From Muribaculum intestinale (lineage in GTDB: Bacteria > Bacteroidota > Bacteroidia > Bacteroidales > Muribaculaceae), in assembly GCF_002201515.1 (NCBI RefSeq), contig NZ_CP021421.1, positions 310,001 through 374,000 of the forward strand: 64,000 nt of DNA, in the 5' to 3' direction. The notes under the pieces are model-generated. The model saw only the letters and a program-made list of their open reading frames with translations, was not told where the DNA came from and did not search any database. How positions within the stretch are numbered: position 1 is the first letter of the stretch; each line of letters starts with the position of its first letter. Shown in pieces: positions 62,676 through 64,000 of the stretch. The position numbers and the translations under genes were made by a program.

Positions 62676-64000
62676 ATGGCATCAAAACTCTGGGAAAAGA
62701 ACGTAACGGTAAACACCGACGTAGAGACCTATACCGTAGGACGCGACCGCGAGATGGACATGTATCTCGCACGCTTCGATGTGCTTGGCTCGCTGGCCCA
62801 TATCACTATGCTACAGTCGGTAGAGCTGCTCACCAAGGAAGAACTCGACATCCTTACAGCCGAACTGCGCGACATCTACGCCATCATCGAGAAGGGCGAT
62901 TTCGCCATCGAGCCCGACGTAGAGGATGTGCACTCGCAGGTTGAGCTCATGCTCACACGCCGCCTCGGCGACACCGGCAAGAAGATACACTCAGGCCGTT
63001 CGCGCAACGACCAGGTGCTCGTAGACCTCAAACTGTTTACCCGCGAGCGCATCGAGGATATCACCCGTGCGGTGGCCTCGCTCTTCAATACCCTCATCGA
63101 CCAGAGCGAACGCTACAAGAATGTGCTGATGCCGGGCTATACCCATCTGCAGGTGGCCATGCCCTCATCGTTCGGACTGTGGTTTGGCGCATATGCCGAA
63201 TCGCTCATCGATGACCTCACAGTGCTGTCGGCGGCCTACAAGGTGGCCAACCGCAATCCGCTTGGCTCCGCCGCCGGCTACGGCTCATCATTCCCCCTCG
63301 ACCGCTCGATGACCACCCGCCTGCTCGGATTCGAGTCGATGAACTATAATGTGGTCTACGCCCAGATGGGACGCGGCAAGACAGAGCGCATTGTGGCCCA
63401 GGCACTCGGCTCGATTGCAGCCACCGTAGGCAAACTCGCCTACGACGCCTGCCTGTTCAATTCACAGAATTTCGGCTTTATCAAACTGCCCGACCAGTAC
63501 ACTACAGGCTCGTCGATAATGCCACACAAGAAAAATCCCGATGTGTTTGAACTCACACGTGCCAAGTGCAACAAACTCCAGGCTCTCCCCTACGAGATAA
63601 CACTGATAACCACCAACCTGCCATCGGGATACTTCCGCGACCTCCAGCTCGTAAAAGAGAATTTCCTACCAGCATTCGACAATCTTGCCGACATCCTGTC
63701 GATGGTGACACGCATGGTGAGCGAGATAAAGGTCAACACCGAAATCCTCGACGACCCGCGCTACGACCTGATGTTCTCCGTCGAGGAAGTCAACCGTCTG
63801 GTAGTTGCCGGAATGCCGTTCCGCGACGCCTACAAGAAAGTAGGGCTCGACATCGAGAATGGCGACTTCACCGCGCGCAAGGCTGTCGACCATACCCACG
63901 AAGGCTCGATAGGCAATCTCTGCAACGACGCCCTGCGGGCATTGTTCGACAAGACCGTCGACTCATTCGACTTCACCACCTATCATGCCGCCGTCGATTC
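62676..64000 (+). CDS. argH: Argininosuccinate lyase (3' end beyond window)
   Basis: The frame is open from ATG 62676 to the window edge, giving 441 codons, so only the C-terminus is missing. It begins MASKLWEKNVTVNTDVETYT. The fumarase-superfamily signature GSSIMPHKKNPDVFELTRAK (about 275) and HSGRSRNDQVLVDLKLF (about 105) mark the active site. It splits argininosuccinate into arginine and fumarate. The window edge prevents assessment of a possible fused domain. Confidence 0.95.
   Translation, partial: MASKLWEKNVTVNTDVETYTVGRDREMDMYLARFDVLGSLAHITMLQSVELLTKEELDILTAELRDIYAIIEKGDFAIEPDVEDVHSQVELMLTRRLGDTGKKIHSGRSRNDQVLVDLKLFTRERIEDITRAVASLFNTLIDQSERYKNVLMPGYTHLQVAMPSSFGLWFGAYAESLIDDLTVLSAAYKVANRNPLGSAAGYGSSFPLDRSMTTRLLGFESMNYNVVYAQMGRGKTERIVAQALGSIAATVGKLAYDACLFNSQNFGFIKLPDQYTTGSSIMPHKKNPDVFELTRAKCNKLQALPYEITLITTNLPSGYFRDLQLVKENFLPAFDNLADILSMVTRMVSEIKVNTEILDDPRYDLMFSVEEVNRLVVAGMPFRDAYKKVGLDIENGDFTARKAVDHTHEGSIGNLCNDALRALFDKTVDSFDFTTYHAAVD

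Overview
The window is chromosomal DNA from an anaerobic Bacteroidota of the order Bacteroidales, most likely the gut family Muribaculaceae. The evidence is the repeated promoter word TAnnTTTG (often with TTTG about 20 bases upstream), a TonB receptor with a carboxypeptidase-regulatory-like domain, Por/T9SS-type C-terminal sorting domains, DUF4270, DUF4301, DUF4890 and DUF5106 proteins, a ferredoxin-linked 2-oxoacid oxidoreductase, and host-glycan glycosidases. The family assignment is inference.

Layout. 1-1.5 kb: LuxR-type regulator (cut by the window edge) behind a small-protein/GNAT toxin-antitoxin-like pair. 1.6-6.4 kb: TonB receptor and a secreted multidomain protein. 6.7-9.9 kb: galactose operon galK-galM-nucleotidyltransferase. 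10.1 kb: a 349-bp MITE-like element. 10.7-19.6 kb: Pif1-like helicase, antiporter, AI-2E exporter, GH29 fucosidase, a truncated glycogen-synthase-like protein and a DUF4270 lipoprotein. 20.0-25.8 kb: tRNA-Glu, then an 822-residue unknown and a stand-alone phage large terminase, separated by an IS982 element. 26.0-28.7 kb: four-gene 2-oxoacid:ferredoxin oxidoreductase. 28.7-29.0 kb: a MITE-like element and a structured repeat. 29.2-37.8 kb: phoH, purC, ubiE/menG, purB, two secreted proteins and an outer-membrane barrel. 38.0-38.9 kb: a four-helix-bundle gene between matching palindrome repeats, then tRNA-His. 39.1-52.2 kb: DUF4301, BrkB/YihY, acyltransferase, PBP1A, an exported nitroreductase, tyrS, a secreted Ig-like protein, DUF4890 and lon. 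52.3-54.0 kb: nested MITE-like elements and an IS630 element. 54.0-61.2 kb: GH95 and GH89 glycosidases, DUF5106, ilvA. 61.3-64.0 kb: pyrE, a small SRPBCC-like protein and argH (cut by the edge).

How it fits together. GH29 and GH95 fucosidases, a GH89 alpha-N-acetylglucosaminidase and the galactose operon would suit growth on mucin-type glycans, but no SusC/SusD pair is present. Much of the rest is housekeeping (purines, pyrimidine, arginine, isoleucine, menaquinone, cell wall, proteolysis).

The most unusual content is between genes. Two related families of small inverted-repeat elements all insert at TAA/TTA, one of them exactly on a stop codon and one inside another. They share a hairpin module whose stem sequence changes while pairing is kept. 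A separate 120-bp intergenic repeat occurs twice with paired compensatory changes. The terminase pair has no other phage genes around it and is the best candidate for an undescribed protein system.
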